Below are positions 36,254 to 45,697 of a stretch of 64,000 nucleotides of DNA, one piece after another; within the stretch, counting starts at the first letter, position 1; each line of letters starts with the position of its first letter. The translations under genes were made by a program, and so were the position numbers. Origin of the DNA: GCA-020345945 sp964596985 (GTDB taxonomy: Archaea > Thermoproteota > Bathyarchaeia > RBG-16-48-13 > GCA-020345945); assembly GCA_964596985.1 (NCBI GenBank), contig CAZQWG010000006.1:60283-124282 (forward strand), written 5' to 3'. The notes below the pieces were generated by a model. It was not told the DNA's origin. It made no database searches and worked only from the letters and a program-made list of their open reading frames with translations.

Positions 36254-36508
36254 GCATACAGAAAATACTAGTCAATATTGGTGCAAGCTAATTAGGTTCT
36301 GGTATCCAGTACAGCTACTGAGCCCTAATTAGATTTGATCTTCGGATTGATTTCAAATAAATCAAGATGCGTTGTCTGTGTTGACTCAGATTTCTTTGAG
36401 GAGGTTTGAAGGCGATATACTCTATGACTAGATATCAAGAAAGAAAACTGTTTAATGGAAATCGTTTCGTCGTTGCCGACAATTCGATTAAGGAAATGGT
36501 GTGTGCTG
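36254..36508. other. Intergenic region
   Basis: About 255 bases. The 8-base palindrome CTAATTAG occurs twice (36288-36295 and 36325-36332) upstream of the HEEIH gene and could be part of its control region. No convincing gene was seen. Confidence 0.35.
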
Positions 36509-36673
36509 TTAGGGATTTGCGAAGCCTGCTATGATGACAAGTAGACCAATTGTCTTGAGTAGTTTGCTTACTATTCCGGTAAGCCGTGCTAGGTCACCGC
36601 TCAATTCTATCTTCTGAGATAGATAGCCTACTGCAACCATTCCGGCACCAATTAGGATTAGATTGACGTTCAT
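36509..36673 (-). CDS. 54-residue hydrophobic small protein
   Basis: This short frame starts at ATG 36673 with AGGAAAG upstream and encodes 54 residues. It has an N-terminal hydrophobic segment (LILIGAGMVAVGYL), a polar linker (SQKIELSGDLARL) and a second hydrophobic segment (TIGLLVIIAGFA). The layout is that of a two-pass small membrane protein. Not recognised. It has no obvious operon partner. Confidence 0.55.
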   Translation of the reverse strand: MNVNLILIGAGMVAVGYLSQKIELSGDLARLTGIVSKLLKTIGLLVIIAGFANP

Positions 36674-36838
36674 GCATGGACTTTCCTGCTTTCGAGTCAG
36701 AAAAAGTTTTTGGTGTCCATCAGGCGATGTCTCACCCGGCAGCCTCTCTCACGTTCTTCAATCGTTTGGGTTGGAATCAAAAAAATTGGAGAATTAGCAA
36801 TAACTCCAAAAAATCGAATGCATGCTAATCTCTATCTC

Positions 36839-38008
36839 CTAATGACTGTAGTACTCTAAGGTCTTATGTCCGGAACCCGTAGCTAGGACTACTACTTTTT
36901 CGCTGGGGTCGATGGTTCTCTCTTCAATCATTATCGGTAATGCTGCGAAAGCCGTTGTTGAAGACGGTTCCAAGATCAGCCCCTCTAAGCGTAGTATCTT
37001 ACGCTGGAATCTTAGCAGTTCCTCCTCGGGTACTTTGACTGCTGATCCTTTCGATTCTCGTAGAGTCCCTAAGATTAGGGAACCAGCCAAGGGCTTCGGT
37101 ATTCTCAATCCCATCGCGATGGTCTTGGGGTCTCTCCACTCTTCGACCTCATCCTTCCCTTCCTGAAAGGCCTTGACAACCGGTGCACAATTCTCTGGTT
37201 GGACAGCGATGATTCGAGGGAGTCTCTGTATCCAGCCGAGTCTCTCAAGGGTCTTGATTGCTTTCCACATTCCGACTATGCCGACGCCTCCACCGGTCGG
37301 ATAGACCAAGACGTCCGGGCTCTCCCAATCCATCGCCTCTAGGATCTCTAGGGCCATCGTCCCTTTTCCGTCGTGCCTGTAAGGGGTTACGAAGGTTGCT
37401 GCGTTGTACCATTTGTTCCTCTGAATATCCTTGGATGCCTGTTTTCCCGCGTCTGCGATTGTTCCGGGAATAAGGTGTAGGTCTGCGCTTAGCGAGAGGA
37501 GGAGTTCTTTCTTTGTTGGATTGGCATCCGTGGGTATGTACGCATGGCAGGTGATTCCGGCCATTTGCGAGTAGAGTGCGAAGGCGCAGGCGGCGTTTCC
37601 CTCGGAGCTTACTCCTATCTCTGTCACCCCGAGTTCTTTGAGTTTTGAGATCGTTGTCGAGGCTCCCCTGTCCTTGAACGTGAGGGTAGGGTTTTTTGTC
37701 TCATCTTTGACGAATAGGCTCTTGACTCCGACTTCTCTCCCAAGCCTTCCCGTCTTGATCAGTGGTGTTCCTCCTTCGAAGGCTGAGACTATGTTTCTTG
37801 GGTCTGTCAGGGGAAGGAATTCAAGCCATTTCCACATTGTGTTGGGTTTCCTTTTCCCGATTGTCTCGCGGTCTATGGTCTCGGCTATCTTCTGGACGTT
37901 GTATTGCGGATCTAGGATGCCCCCGCAGTTTGGGCATAGCTGTAGGATGTCTTCGACTTGGAATTTTCTTCCACACTTCATGCAGGAGATATGTTCGATA
38001 CAGGACAT
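36839..38008 (-). CDS. thrC: Threonine synthase
   Basis: This PLP enzyme converts O-phosphohomoserine to threonine. It begins with a zinc-ribbon-like segment (CMKCGRKFQ, LCPNCGGILDP) common in archaeal enzymes. The PLP lysine lies in TLTFKDRGAST, and the phosphate-binding glycine loop is YPTGGGVGIVGMWK. Asn/Ala contacts are in SEGNAACAFALYSQMAG. The length of 389 residues is normal. The upstream winged-helix gene on the same strand ends 33 bases away, so they may be cotranscribed. Cysteate synthase, a coenzyme M enzyme derived from threonine synthase, is an alternative worth considering in this genome. Confidence 0.87.
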   Translation of the reverse strand: MSCIEHISCMKCGRKFQVEDILQLCPNCGGILDPQYNVQKIAETIDRETIGKRKPNTMWKWLEFLPLTDPRNIVSAFEGGTPLIKTGRLGREVGVKSLFVKDETKNPTLTFKDRGASTTISKLKELGVTEIGVSSEGNAACAFALYSQMAGITCHAYIPTDANPTKKELLLSLSADLHLIPGTIADAGKQASKDIQRNKWYNAATFVTPYRHDGKGTMALEILEAMDWESPDVLVYPTGGGVGIVGMWKAIKTLERLGWIQRLPRIIAVQPENCAPVVKAFQEGKDEVEEWRDPKTIAMGLRIPKPLAGSLILGTLRESKGSAVKVPEEELLRFQRKILRLEGLILEPSSTTAFAALPIMIEERTIDPSEKVVVLATGSGHKTLEYYSH

Positions 38009-38041
38009 TGTTACGGCTCCATCGTATAGGTTGGCGCTCTG

Positions 38042-38392
38042 TCATGCCAGGGTTATCTTCTCCCCTTTCTCGGTCGTCTCGACAAGCTCGCCCCATTTCT
38101 CGGGGATCTTTCGAACAGAGTAGATCATGTCTTTGCTGAGCAGGTAGTGTCCATTTCTTCTTTCTATCAACCCGTTTTCGCGTAGGAGTTTAAGGCACTT
38201 TGTGTACATGCCTACGCTGGATTTGGTCACGTCCTGCCATTTCGCGGCTGGGAACCAGTTGTCGTTGTCGATGATTGTTTGGAGGATTGTTATGCACATG
38301 TCGACCTGATGCTCGGTTCTGCAGAAGCATCTCAGGAAATGGTGCCAGGAGGGGAATATTGGGCTTTTTGGGACTCTTATCTTGATTACCAT
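38042..38392 (-). CDS. Winged-helix transcriptional regulator
   Basis: This 116-residue protein has a helix-turn-helix core (WFPAAKWQDVTKSSVGMYTKCLKLLRENGLIER) followed by a wing (RNGHYLLS). The N-terminal 30 residues contain Phe, Trp, His and Cys residues and may be a ligand or metal site. It lies upstream of thrC on the same strand and could control it. No family name is assigned. Confidence 0.7.
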   Translation of the reverse strand: MVIKIRVPKSPIFPSWHHFLRCFCRTEHQVDMCITILQTIIDNDNWFPAAKWQDVTKSSVGMYTKCLKLLRENGLIERRNGHYLLSKDMIYSVRKIPEKWGELVETTEKGEKITLA

Positions 38393-38658
38393 GATCTCTC
38401 AGATTACGTTTTCTGAGTATGATCTTATAGATTTTGTGTATTAGGGGGCTTAAGGTATCCGGGGTCGTAACCGGGCCTGCTTGGCCTGATGAAGGCATGC
38501 CCAACACACGGCATTTGTGTACCGTTTTCGAGTTCTAAAAGAGGCGATTTTGGACTATACACAGTTTCCGTAAACAAGAAATTATACATGAAATATGTTG
38601 AGATGCTACGGAAAGAATTCAAATCGTGGGGTTATCCTCTGGTTGGAGCGAGTCCAGT

Positions 38659-39075
38659 ATGAATTCGGTTGAACGGGTAGAACATCTGGGAAAGATATTG
38701 GCGATTGTTGTTAGATCGGAACTCGAAGAGGTTGGAACGACGAGTTTCACTCCAACTGATTTTCCTTTACAGCTCATGATCATGGTCAAGAAGAAGGGGG
38801 AATCTGCGAAGACGCATCTTCACCGCCCCGTCAGTCTCTGTCAGAAGCCAGGTGTTCCTAGGCAAGAGATCCTTCATATTATTGGCGGGCAGGTTAAGGT
38901 TGAGTTATTCTCTGTCGATAAACAGCCAGTAGGTCAAGTCGTGCTTGATGTCGGAGATACGATTCTGATCGCAGCAGGCCATAGGATAAGTTACCTCCAG
39001 GATGCGAAGGTTCTTGAGATTAAGGAGGGACCATATCCCGGATCTGAAGAGGATAAATTTTTCTTTGAATCCTAA
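38659..39075 (+). CDS. Cupin-like small protein
   Basis: This 138-residue protein shows a beta-barrel pattern like cupins: KTHLHRPVS, EILHIIGGQVKVELFS, VVLDVGDTILIAAGHRI. Histidines at the first and last of these segments could bind metal. A related protein type occurs as an uncharacterised partner in nucleotide-sugar pathways. ATG 38659 is chosen over a GTG 11 codons upstream. A TATA-like ATTATACATG lies near 38582. Function unknown. Confidence 0.6.
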   Translation: MNSVERVEHLGKILAIVVRSELEEVGTTSFTPTDFPLQLMIMVKKKGESAKTHLHRPVSLCQKPGVPRQEILHIIGGQVKVELFSVDKQPVGQVVLDVGDTILIAAGHRISYLQDAKVLEIKEGPYPGSEEDKFFFES

Positions 39076-39720
39076 TCGCCTTAATCTGCGTCTACAAATA
39101 CAGTTGTATAGTTGGCTACAGGAAATTTCCCGCGAACCCGAATTATTAGGTGAATGATAATCATCCAATACGAGAATGACACATCTGATCGCAAGTATAA
39201 TCAATGTGTAAAAAATTGTGGTGGAATCTGGTTTTAATTCTGAAATATCGTTTTATAACAGCGTCTACCCAGCGTACCCACAGGTGTTGATGAATCCACG
39301 TTCAAGAAGTACGACAATGAACTGAATAAGCAGTATTACTCAAGGGCGCTGAAATATGTGAGAGGTGCTATGCCGTTATCAATCCACAAGACTCTGCTAG
39401 AGAATTCCTTCCTCCTTTTTTCCAATACATGTATGTGGGTTCACAATAATCATTTCAAACGAACCGAGGGAAGCAGCAGACATGTACTGCTCACTAGGAG
39501 TTATCCACGCTCGGTTCCTCTTAGGAGATCTTTCTCTTCTGTTGTTCCTGTGCAAGATTGGCGGATTCTCCCTCCAAGAAACAAGAGGTTCTCTAGAGAA
39601 ACATAAGGCTTATATTGCGGAACTGTATGTATCTTCCCATTTTTACGAATTACATGAATATTCATGAAATTATACATAATTATATGAAAAATCATGTAAA
39701 ACATATGCGAGTTGATTCGA
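39076..39720. other. Long AT-rich intergenic region
   Basis: No intact gene is seen. A frame around 39275-39600 encodes VDESTFKKYDNELNKQYYS and a following RALKYVRGAM, faintly like an archaeal integrase fragment, but no start codon precedes it. A Fur/DtxR-like AATGATAATCATC occurs near 39153. The right end is very AT-rich and holds the palindrome at 39653-39666. Confidence 0.4.
39653..39666. promoter_or_regulatory. 14-bp palindrome upstream of abrB-ABC operon
   Basis: CATGAATATTCATG is a perfect palindrome 55 bases before the AbrB start, within an AT-rich promoter region that repeats ATGAA/TTCAT and ATAATTAT elements. An AbrB-family dimer encoded just downstream would be a natural binder. 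No binding evidence exists here. Confidence 0.45.
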
Positions 39721-39975
39721 ATGGTTGACTTGAGAAGAGGGAAGCGCATCTACGGGATTGTCACCGTAGGGGAAAGAGGCCAGATATCGATACCCAAAGA
39801 AGCAAGAGCCGAATTCGATATTAAACCAGGAGACAAACTGATTGTCGCAGGTTTCCGCCGACGAGGCATTCATATTATGAAAGCCGAACACATGCGCGAA
39901 TTCGCTCTAAGCGTCTTGGAGGCTTTTAACGAGGAAAGTATGAAAAACGCTCGTGGAAAGTCGACACCAACCTAG
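39721..39975 (+). CDS. AbrB/SpoVT-family transcription regulator
   Basis: This 84-residue protein has a full AbrB-type swapped-hairpin domain: IVTVGERGQISIPKEARAEF followed by DIKPGDKLIVAGF. The C-terminal part is helical (EFALSVLEAFNEESMK). It is the first gene of an operon with the two ABC-exporter genes, 25 bases ahead, and most likely controls that operon. ATG 39721 is preferred to a TTG three codons upstream. Confidence 0.85.
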   Translation: MVDLRRGKRIYGIVTVGERGQISIPKEARAEFDIKPGDKLIVAGFRRRGIHIMKAEHMREFALSVLEAFNEESMKNARGKSTPT

Positions 39976-40000
39976 TGAAAAAATTCTTAGAGGAACCCTG

Positions 40001-41743
40001 ATGAATAACCTGCGGCGGCTCCTTGGCTACTTGAAACCTTATGCCAAAGAGTCATTTCTGGCCACTATTCTCCTAGCCCTTGTTGTGATAGCCGACTTAT
40101 CCATTCCTCGGTTCGTTCAGGTGATAATTGACGAGGGTGTAGCCAACCAGGATATGGAGGTCATTCTCAGAACCAGCCTATTCATGATAGGGGCTAGCCT
40201 CCTGAGCGCCCTCTTTATGGTAGGTAATACCATCTACGCAGTCAAGGTCTCCCGTTGTTTCGAGTCTGATCTCCGTGAAAGCATCTTCAAGAAGATTCAA
40301 TCATTCAGCTTCGGCAATCTCGATGATTTTACTACAGGCCAGCTATTAACGAGGCTCACCAGCGACCTGAATCAAATACGGTTAGTAGTTGTCATGAGTC
40401 TTCGCATGTTTACTCGGGCACCGTTGATGTTCATTGGAAGCCTGAGCATCATGTACGCCACCAACGCTACGCTAGCCAATATACTATTGGTCCTTCTCCC
40501 GATCACTGTGGTACTCGTGACAGTATTCGTCCGGATAGCGCAGCCCCTCTTTACGGCAGTACAGGAACGTCTTGAATACCTGAACCAGGTTCTTCAGGAG
40601 AACCTTATAGGGGTCCGGGTTGTGAAGGCTTTCGTGAGAAGGGATTATGAGAACAGAAGATTTGATGAAGCCAATAAAATGTTATACGCTAAGGCAGTAC
40701 GGGTCGCGCAACTACTGGGCATTTTCTTCCCTCTGATCATGACCCTACTCAACCTAGGTACTGTAGGCATCATCTATTACGGCGGCATTCAGGTATTCCA
40801 GGGAACCGCTACAGTAGGCCAGATCATGGCTTTCATAAACTACCTATTCAGCACCATGTTTCCAGTCCTCATGCTCAGCATGATGGCTGGACAGATTTCA
40901 GCAGCTAACGCCAGCGCCACCAGGATTATGAAAGTGCTGGACACTGAGTCCGAGATCCAAGACAAACCTGACTCTGTAGCTCTTAACGATATGAAAGGAC
41001 GAGTAGAGTTCCAAGACGTCACCTTCAGCTATCTGGACGATGGAGGCGATCCGGTGCTCTGCGATGTCAGCTTCAAAGCCGAGTCCGGTGAAACAGTCGG
41101 TATCCTAGGGGCTACTGGTTCGGGCAAGAGCAGCCTAGTACACCTTATTCCCAGATTTTATGACACTTCAAATGGCAAGGTCACGATAGACGGTATAGAT
41201 GTTAAACACATCAAGATAGACAGCCTAAGGAAACATGTCAGCGTCGTTCTTCAGGAGACCATGTTATTCAGCGGAACCATCCGCGACAACATCCGATACG
41301 GGAAACCCGATGCCTCCGAGGAAGAGGTTATCGAGGCAGCTAAGGCAGCCCAGGCCCACAACTTCATAATAGGCTTCCCTGACGGCTATGATGCTAAAGT
41401 AGGCGAGAGAGGAGCCAATCTCAGCGGCGGACAGAAACAACGCATCGCAATAGCAAGGGCCTTGCTAGTCAAGCCAAAGATACTGATACTGGATGACAGT
41501 ACAAGCTCTGTAGACATAGAAACCGAGGTTAAGATTGAGCAAGCGCTAGAGAAGCTCATGAAAGACAGCACGAACTTCATCATCGCCCAGAGGATAAGCA
41601 CAGTCCTGAACGCAGACAAGATCCTAGTGCTTGATGGAGGCAGGATCGCGGCCGAAGGCAACCATAGCGAGCTCATGGAGACAAGTCCAATCTACCGGGA
41701 AATATACCGCAGCCAGCTTGGAGATGAGGGGATGGTCAAATGA
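40001..41743 (+). CDS. ABC exporter half-transporter, degenerate-site subunit
   Basis: This 580-residue protein has a six-helix exporter domain (residues about 1-310) and a nucleotide-binding domain (Walker A GATGSGKSS, signature LSGGQ). Its Walker B ends LILDDSTS, with Asp where the catalytic Glu should be, and the switch His is Gln (IAQRIST). It therefore supplies the weak ATP site of a heterodimer, as in TM287/288-type exporters. The partner gene overlaps by ATGA. ATG 40001 has TAGAGGAA upstream; a longer frame has no similarity. Substrate is unknown; the relatives export drugs, lipids or peptides. Confidence 0.92.
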   Translation: MNNLRRLLGYLKPYAKESFLATILLALVVIADLSIPRFVQVIIDEGVANQDMEVILRTSLFMIGASLLSALFMVGNTIYAVKVSRCFESDLRESIFKKIQSFSFGNLDDFTTGQLLTRLTSDLNQIRLVVVMSLRMFTRAPLMFIGSLSIMYATNATLANILLVLLPITVVLVTVFVRIAQPLFTAVQERLEYLNQVLQENLIGVRVVKAFVRRDYENRRFDEANKMLYAKAVRVAQLLGIFFPLIMTLLNLGTVGIIYYGGIQVFQGTATVGQIMAFINYLFSTMFPVLMLSMMAGQISAANASATRIMKVLDTESEIQDKPDSVALNDMKGRVEFQDVTFSYLDDGGDPVLCDVSFKAESGETVGILGATGSGKSSLVHLIPRFYDTSNGKVTIDGIDVKHIKIDSLRKHVSVVLQETMLFSGTIRDNIRYGKPDASEEEVIEAAKAAQAHNFIIGFPDGYDAKVGERGANLSGGQKQRIAIARALLVKPKILILDDSTSSVDIETEVKIEQALEKLMKDSTNFIIAQRISTVLNADKILVLDGGRIAAEGNHSELMETSPIYREIYRSQLGDEGMVK

Positions 41744-43593
41744 ACGGGTCTACAGGATCTGAACAACAGAGGGAGCAGAGAACAGCCAGAATGGGCCACG
41801 GTCCCAGACACAGAGGTACCATAGAGAAAGCCAAAGACCCCCGTGGCGCCCTCGCCAGACTACTGAGCTACCTGGAGGCTTACAAACTGCATCTAGTAGT
41901 TGTGGGAATATTAACCATGACGAGTACACTGTTATCACTCGCAGGACCGTATTTGATAGGTGTCGCCATCGACCAGCACATTGTCCAAAGGGACATGGCG
42001 GGGCTTGTTAGGATAACAACCCTGCTCGCTGGAACCTATCTGCTGAGTCTTATTACAGACATGGCGGCCAGCTGGATAATGGCTACTGTCAGCCAGCGGA
42101 GCCTTATGAAGCTGAGAGGAGAACTCTTCGAGCATATTCAGACTTTAAGCATGAGATTCTTCGATAACCATCCGGCAGGGGACTTGATGAGTAGGCTCAC
42201 AAACGATATCGACGCCATTGGCGCCACCTTGACCCAGGATGTGACCAGACTGATGCGAAGCCTTCTGACTCTTCTCGGCGTTGTGGTGGTTATGTTCAGC
42301 CTCAACTTTTGGCTGGCTCTGGCAAGCCTAATCATCTTCCCCCTAATGGTCATACTTACTGCAGTAGTAGGTAAACGAACTAGGAGCGCCTACAGGGGCC
42401 TCCAGAAAGATACAGGCGTGCTTAACAGCGTGATGCAGGAGACTATTACCGGCCAGAAAATAGTCATCGCTTTTGGCCAGCAGGACTATGTTAACCGCAA
42501 ATTCAGCAAGGTAAACCAGAGGGTCAAGGACCTCGGGGTTCAAGCATCGACCTATGCAATGCTCGTACCGCCACTTATGGGCATTCTCAGCAACGCTAAC
42601 ATAGCTATAGTGGCGGGTATCGGTAGTTGGATGGCACTACTGGGCATGACTACCGTTGGCATCATAGCGGCGTTCATCAGCTACAGTAGAAGTTTCGCTA
42701 ACCCCCTGCGACATTTCGCCGAACTCTACAACAGCATCCAGTCAGCCCTTGCGGGAGCAGAGCGTATCTTCGAGATTATCGATACTGAACCTGAGCTTAT
42801 AGACAGTCCGGACGCCACAACTGTGAACGACTTCAAGGGTGACGTGATGTTCAAGGAAGTAGACTTCAGTTACGTACCTAGTATTCAGGTACTGAAAGAT
42901 ATAAGCCTAGAGGCAGAAACTGGTCAAACCATAGCCCTAGTCGGTCCTACTGGGGCAGGTAAGACCACTATCGTCAACGTCCTCACCCGATTCTACGACA
43001 TCCAGAACGGCGCTATCGCCATCGATGGAATGGACATTAGACTGATCAGGAAAGATGACCTGAGACGACAATTAGGCATAGTGCTCCAAGACGTGTTCCT
43101 ATTCAGCGGAACCGTCATGGACAACATCCGTTATGGGAGACTTGACGCTACGGACCAGGAAATCATCGAGGCCGCGAAACTGGCTAACGCAGACGACTTC
43201 ATCAGACGGTTACCTCAAGGATACCAGACCGAGCTTAGCGAGCAGGCAGGAAACCTAAGCCAGGGACAACGGCAGCTCCTCAGTATTGCACGCGCCATCA
43301 TAGCTGACCCTTCCATCTTGGTACTCGACGAAGCCACAAGCAGTGTGGACACAAGGACAGAGATGCAGATACAGGAAGCATTGCAGAGACTCATGGAGGG
43401 ACGAACAAGCTTCATCATCGCCCACCGTCTCAGCACCATCAGAAACGCCGATCAAGTACTGGTCATAAACAACGGAGAGATAATCGAACGAGGTACTCAC
43501 GATGATCTGCTGAAAAAACGCGGATTCTACTACGATCTGTATATGAGCCAGTTCAAAGGAAAGAATACGCAAGCCGAAGCCAAGGCTAGTTGA
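41740..43593 (+). CDS. ABC exporter half-transporter, catalytic-site subunit
   Basis: This 617-residue partner has an N-terminal extension of about 40 polar residues, a six-helix exporter domain and a nucleotide-binding domain with canonical Walker B (LVLDEATS) and switch His (IAHRLST). Its signature motif is LSQGQ instead of LSGGQ, as expected for the half that pairs with the other subunit's degenerate site. The start overlaps the stop of the first subunit, giving coupled synthesis. The two together form one exporter in the cytoplasmic membrane, controlled probably by the AbrB protein. Confidence 0.93.
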   Translation: MNGSTGSEQQREQRTARMGHGPRHRGTIEKAKDPRGALARLLSYLEAYKLHLVVVGILTMTSTLLSLAGPYLIGVAIDQHIVQRDMAGLVRITTLLAGTYLLSLITDMAASWIMATVSQRSLMKLRGELFEHIQTLSMRFFDNHPAGDLMSRLTNDIDAIGATLTQDVTRLMRSLLTLLGVVVVMFSLNFWLALASLIIFPLMVILTAVVGKRTRSAYRGLQKDTGVLNSVMQETITGQKIVIAFGQQDYVNRKFSKVNQRVKDLGVQASTYAMLVPPLMGILSNANIAIVAGIGSWMALLGMTTVGIIAAFISYSRSFANPLRHFAELYNSIQSALAGAERIFEIIDTEPELIDSPDATTVNDFKGDVMFKEVDFSYVPSIQVLKDISLEAETGQTIALVGPTGAGKTTIVNVLTRFYDIQNGAIAIDGMDIRLIRKDDLRRQLGIVLQDVFLFSGTVMDNIRYGRLDATDQEIIEAAKLANADDFIRRLPQGYQTELSEQAGNLSQGQRQLLSIARAIIADPSILVLDEATSSVDTRTEMQIQEALQRLMEGRTSFIIAHRLSTIRNADQVLVINNGEIIERGTHDDLLKKRGFYYDLYMSQFKGKNTQAEAKAS

Positions 43594-43629
43594 GTATCCT
43601 AGCCCTGTAAATTCGGATGAAAAAGTGCT

Positions 43630-43637
43630 AATTATAT
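43630..43637 (+). promoter_or_regulatory. TATA box of the DNA ligase gene
   Basis: AATTATAT lies 36 bases before the ATG at 43673, leaving a leader of roughly ten bases if transcription starts about 26 bases downstream. Confidence 0.5.
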
Positions 43638-43672
43638 CCGAGGATCTAAAGAGTGTCCGGTACGGATAGTCT

Positions 43673-45322
43673 ATGCTCTTCTCAGAGCTTTGCGAAGTAA
43701 GCGACAGGCTTGATTCCAAACCCGGGTACATCGTTTCAATAGACCTGGTTTCAGAGTGGCTTCAGACCCTAAAACCCGGCGAGGTCTATCCGGCGATACG
43801 GCTCATGCTGAACGACCCCACCCCAGTATGGGGTCAAGATTATTCTCCATTGAACGTGAGGATACTTGTTGATCTTACTTGTAAGAAGTCTGGATTGCCT
43901 GAGAAGAGATTGTCGAAGCTTATCACCCAAACAAAAGATCTGTCAACAGCCATCGAACTTGCACTTGAAAGTCGAAAAAGAAGACTTCAGAATACGCAGA
44001 AGATGGGAATAACAGTCAAAGAGATATACTTAACAATTAGAGAACTATTAGAACAAACTCCTGACCGTGACAATCAATCCTTCGACGAATTAGAGAGACT
44101 TTTTGATACAATGCGACCGAATGAGGTCAAGCATCTAGTAAGAAATCTCATTCTCGAGGGACATATAGGATCCTGTGAAGGGATACTCGAAGAAGCAATC
44201 TCCAAGCTCTCCTCGATTGAGCTTTCAGAAATTAAGCACAGGAATGCGCTTGTTAATGATATTGCCCTCATCGGTCAAGCGGCTCTATCCAAGGGAAAAG
44301 AAAGTCTTTCCGAATTACGTCTAGAAGTCCTTCGACCGATCAGACCAATGACCGCGGTAACCGCACAGAACATAGAAGAAACGAACAAGGAATACCAAGG
44401 GTTAGTAGGCTACGAGTTCAAGCCCGACGGTATCCGAGTACAGATTCACAAATCGGGGGACAACGTGAGATTCTTCGACAGGAAACTCAGAAACATCTCG
44501 CATCTGCTACCTGACCTGACCCGGAGAATAGTTGACAACATCGGGGTGGAGAATGCAATCCTAGAAGGCGAGATTATTCCTAGGGATTCTCAGGGAAAAC
44601 CAGCACCCTACAGCGTCCTTGTAGGCGAGTTACGATCCAGAGAACTGGGTCAGAGCCCTACCCCCGGGGTGTTCATAGATCTCGAGCTTTTCGAGCTCTT
44701 GTTCCTCGACAACCAGAACCTCCTAGGAATAACCTACACATGTAGAAGACAGATCTTGGTGGAAACCTCAGGAAAAATACCAGTTATCAGCCAGATCCAA
44801 ACCGCTGATCCTCGCGAAGCTGAATCATTCTACTCTAAAGCCCTTGAAAACGGATACGAAGGTCTTCTTGCCAAGCACCTCTACTCCACATATATCCCAG
44901 GAATAAGGACCCCTTTCTGGGCGAAGATCAAAGAATCCCCGAAGAATCTTGACCTAGTCATAACATCCGTCTGTCCCTTCCTAAAACGGAAAAACAATGG
45001 TCAGGTCTACCTGTTAAGTTCCCGTGATCTGAGAACAAACCGGTTTATACCGGTGGCAGAGTGCAGCGAAGGGCTATCGACAGACGAAAGAAGATGGCTT
45101 GACAAGAAGCTTGAAGAAGTAACCTTGGAGGAAACTAAGAAGGGAAGTTTCGTCCTTCCCAAGATCGTGTTAGAGATCTCCTTCAAGGCTATCAGCAGGG
45201 TTCCTTCTGCGCCAGGAGGCTACTGGTTGGACTCCCCAAGAGCCATCCGGGTCAGACTCGACAAGTCACCGAGAGAGATCGACTCCCTGCAATGGATAAA
45301 GAAGCTCGCAGAAGAAGCCTAA
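43673..45322 (+). CDS. lig: ATP-dependent DNA ligase
   Basis: This 549-residue enzyme seals nicks in DNA and should be the replicative ligase. The N-terminal DNA-binding helical domain spans residues 1-215. The nucleotidyltransferase domain has motif I FKPDGIRVQ with the AMP-accepting K250, ILEGEIIPRD (motif III) and YEGLLAKHL (motif IV). The OB domain ends with VLEISFKAI and SPRAIRVRLDKSP. The size is typical of archaeal LigB/Lig I. It is transcribed alone from its own promoter. Cofactor preference (ATP, ADP or NAD) is inferred from family. Confidence 0.94.
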   Translation: MLFSELCEVSDRLDSKPGYIVSIDLVSEWLQTLKPGEVYPAIRLMLNDPTPVWGQDYSPLNVRILVDLTCKKSGLPEKRLSKLITQTKDLSTAIELALESRKRRLQNTQKMGITVKEIYLTIRELLEQTPDRDNQSFDELERLFDTMRPNEVKHLVRNLILEGHIGSCEGILEEAISKLSSIELSEIKHRNALVNDIALIGQAALSKGKESLSELRLEVLRPIRPMTAVTAQNIEETNKEYQGLVGYEFKPDGIRVQIHKSGDNVRFFDRKLRNISHLLPDLTRRIVDNIGVENAILEGEIIPRDSQGKPAPYSVLVGELRSRELGQSPTPGVFIDLELFELLFLDNQNLLGITYTCRRQILVETSGKIPVISQIQTADPREAESFYSKALENGYEGLLAKHLYSTYIPGIRTPFWAKIKESPKNLDLVITSVCPFLKRKNNGQVYLLSSRDLRTNRFIPVAECSEGLSTDERRWLDKKLEEVTLEETKKGSFVLPKIVLEISFKAISRVPSAPGGYWLDSPRAIRVRLDKSPREIDSLQWIKKLAEEA

Positions 45323-45394
45323 CCGAGAAAGAGATTAATCTAAACGAGGTACCATTACTATGAGAATTCTCTTCTTGGGAGATGATATCACTAT

Positions 45395-45676
45395 ATGAGG
45401 ATCAAGATCAGATTCTTCGGTTTCCTAGGGGTCAGAATAGGCAAGGAAGTCGAGATGAACCTGGAGAATGAACTTAAACTTGGAGACGCGATAGCCAAGA
45501 TCTTCAGAGAATATGGTCTTGGAGATTTTGATCCGAAATCACACTCGGCAAAGGCACGAGTGACCCCCGGTTTCCTAAGGGTATTTCTAAATGGGAAGGA
45601 AGAATCGTTTGACTCTAAGCTGAAAAACGGTGACGAGATTCTAATTTTTCCACCACTCGTCGGAGGATTATACTGA
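45395..45676 (+). CDS. MoaD-like beta-grasp protein ending in GGLY
   Basis: This 93-residue protein resembles the MoaD/tungsten-enzyme sulfur carrier group: MRIKIRFFGFLGVRIGKEVEM, FLRVFLNGKE and NGDEILIFPPLVGG. The diglycine is followed by two more residues (LY), so activation as a sulfur carrier or modifier would need trimming, unless the tail is not used. It begins 72 bases after the ligase gene. It could serve molybdopterin/tungstopterin synthesis or act as a SAMP-like modifier. Confidence 0.85.
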   Translation: MRIKIRFFGFLGVRIGKEVEMNLENELKLGDAIAKIFREYGLGDFDPKSHSAKARVTPGFLRVFLNGKEESFDSKLKNGDEILIFPPLVGGLY

Positions 45677-45697
45677 TCCCACAGACGAATCGATCAC

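Noticed and set aside
36410..36534. Forward 36- to 41-codon frame after a GAGGAGG sequence
   Set aside because: The spacing to the start codon is poor and the end overlaps the reverse small membrane gene.
39142..39165. Fur/DtxR-like AATGATAATCATC box
   Set aside because: It is short, has no nearby metal-related gene and may be chance in AT-rich DNA.
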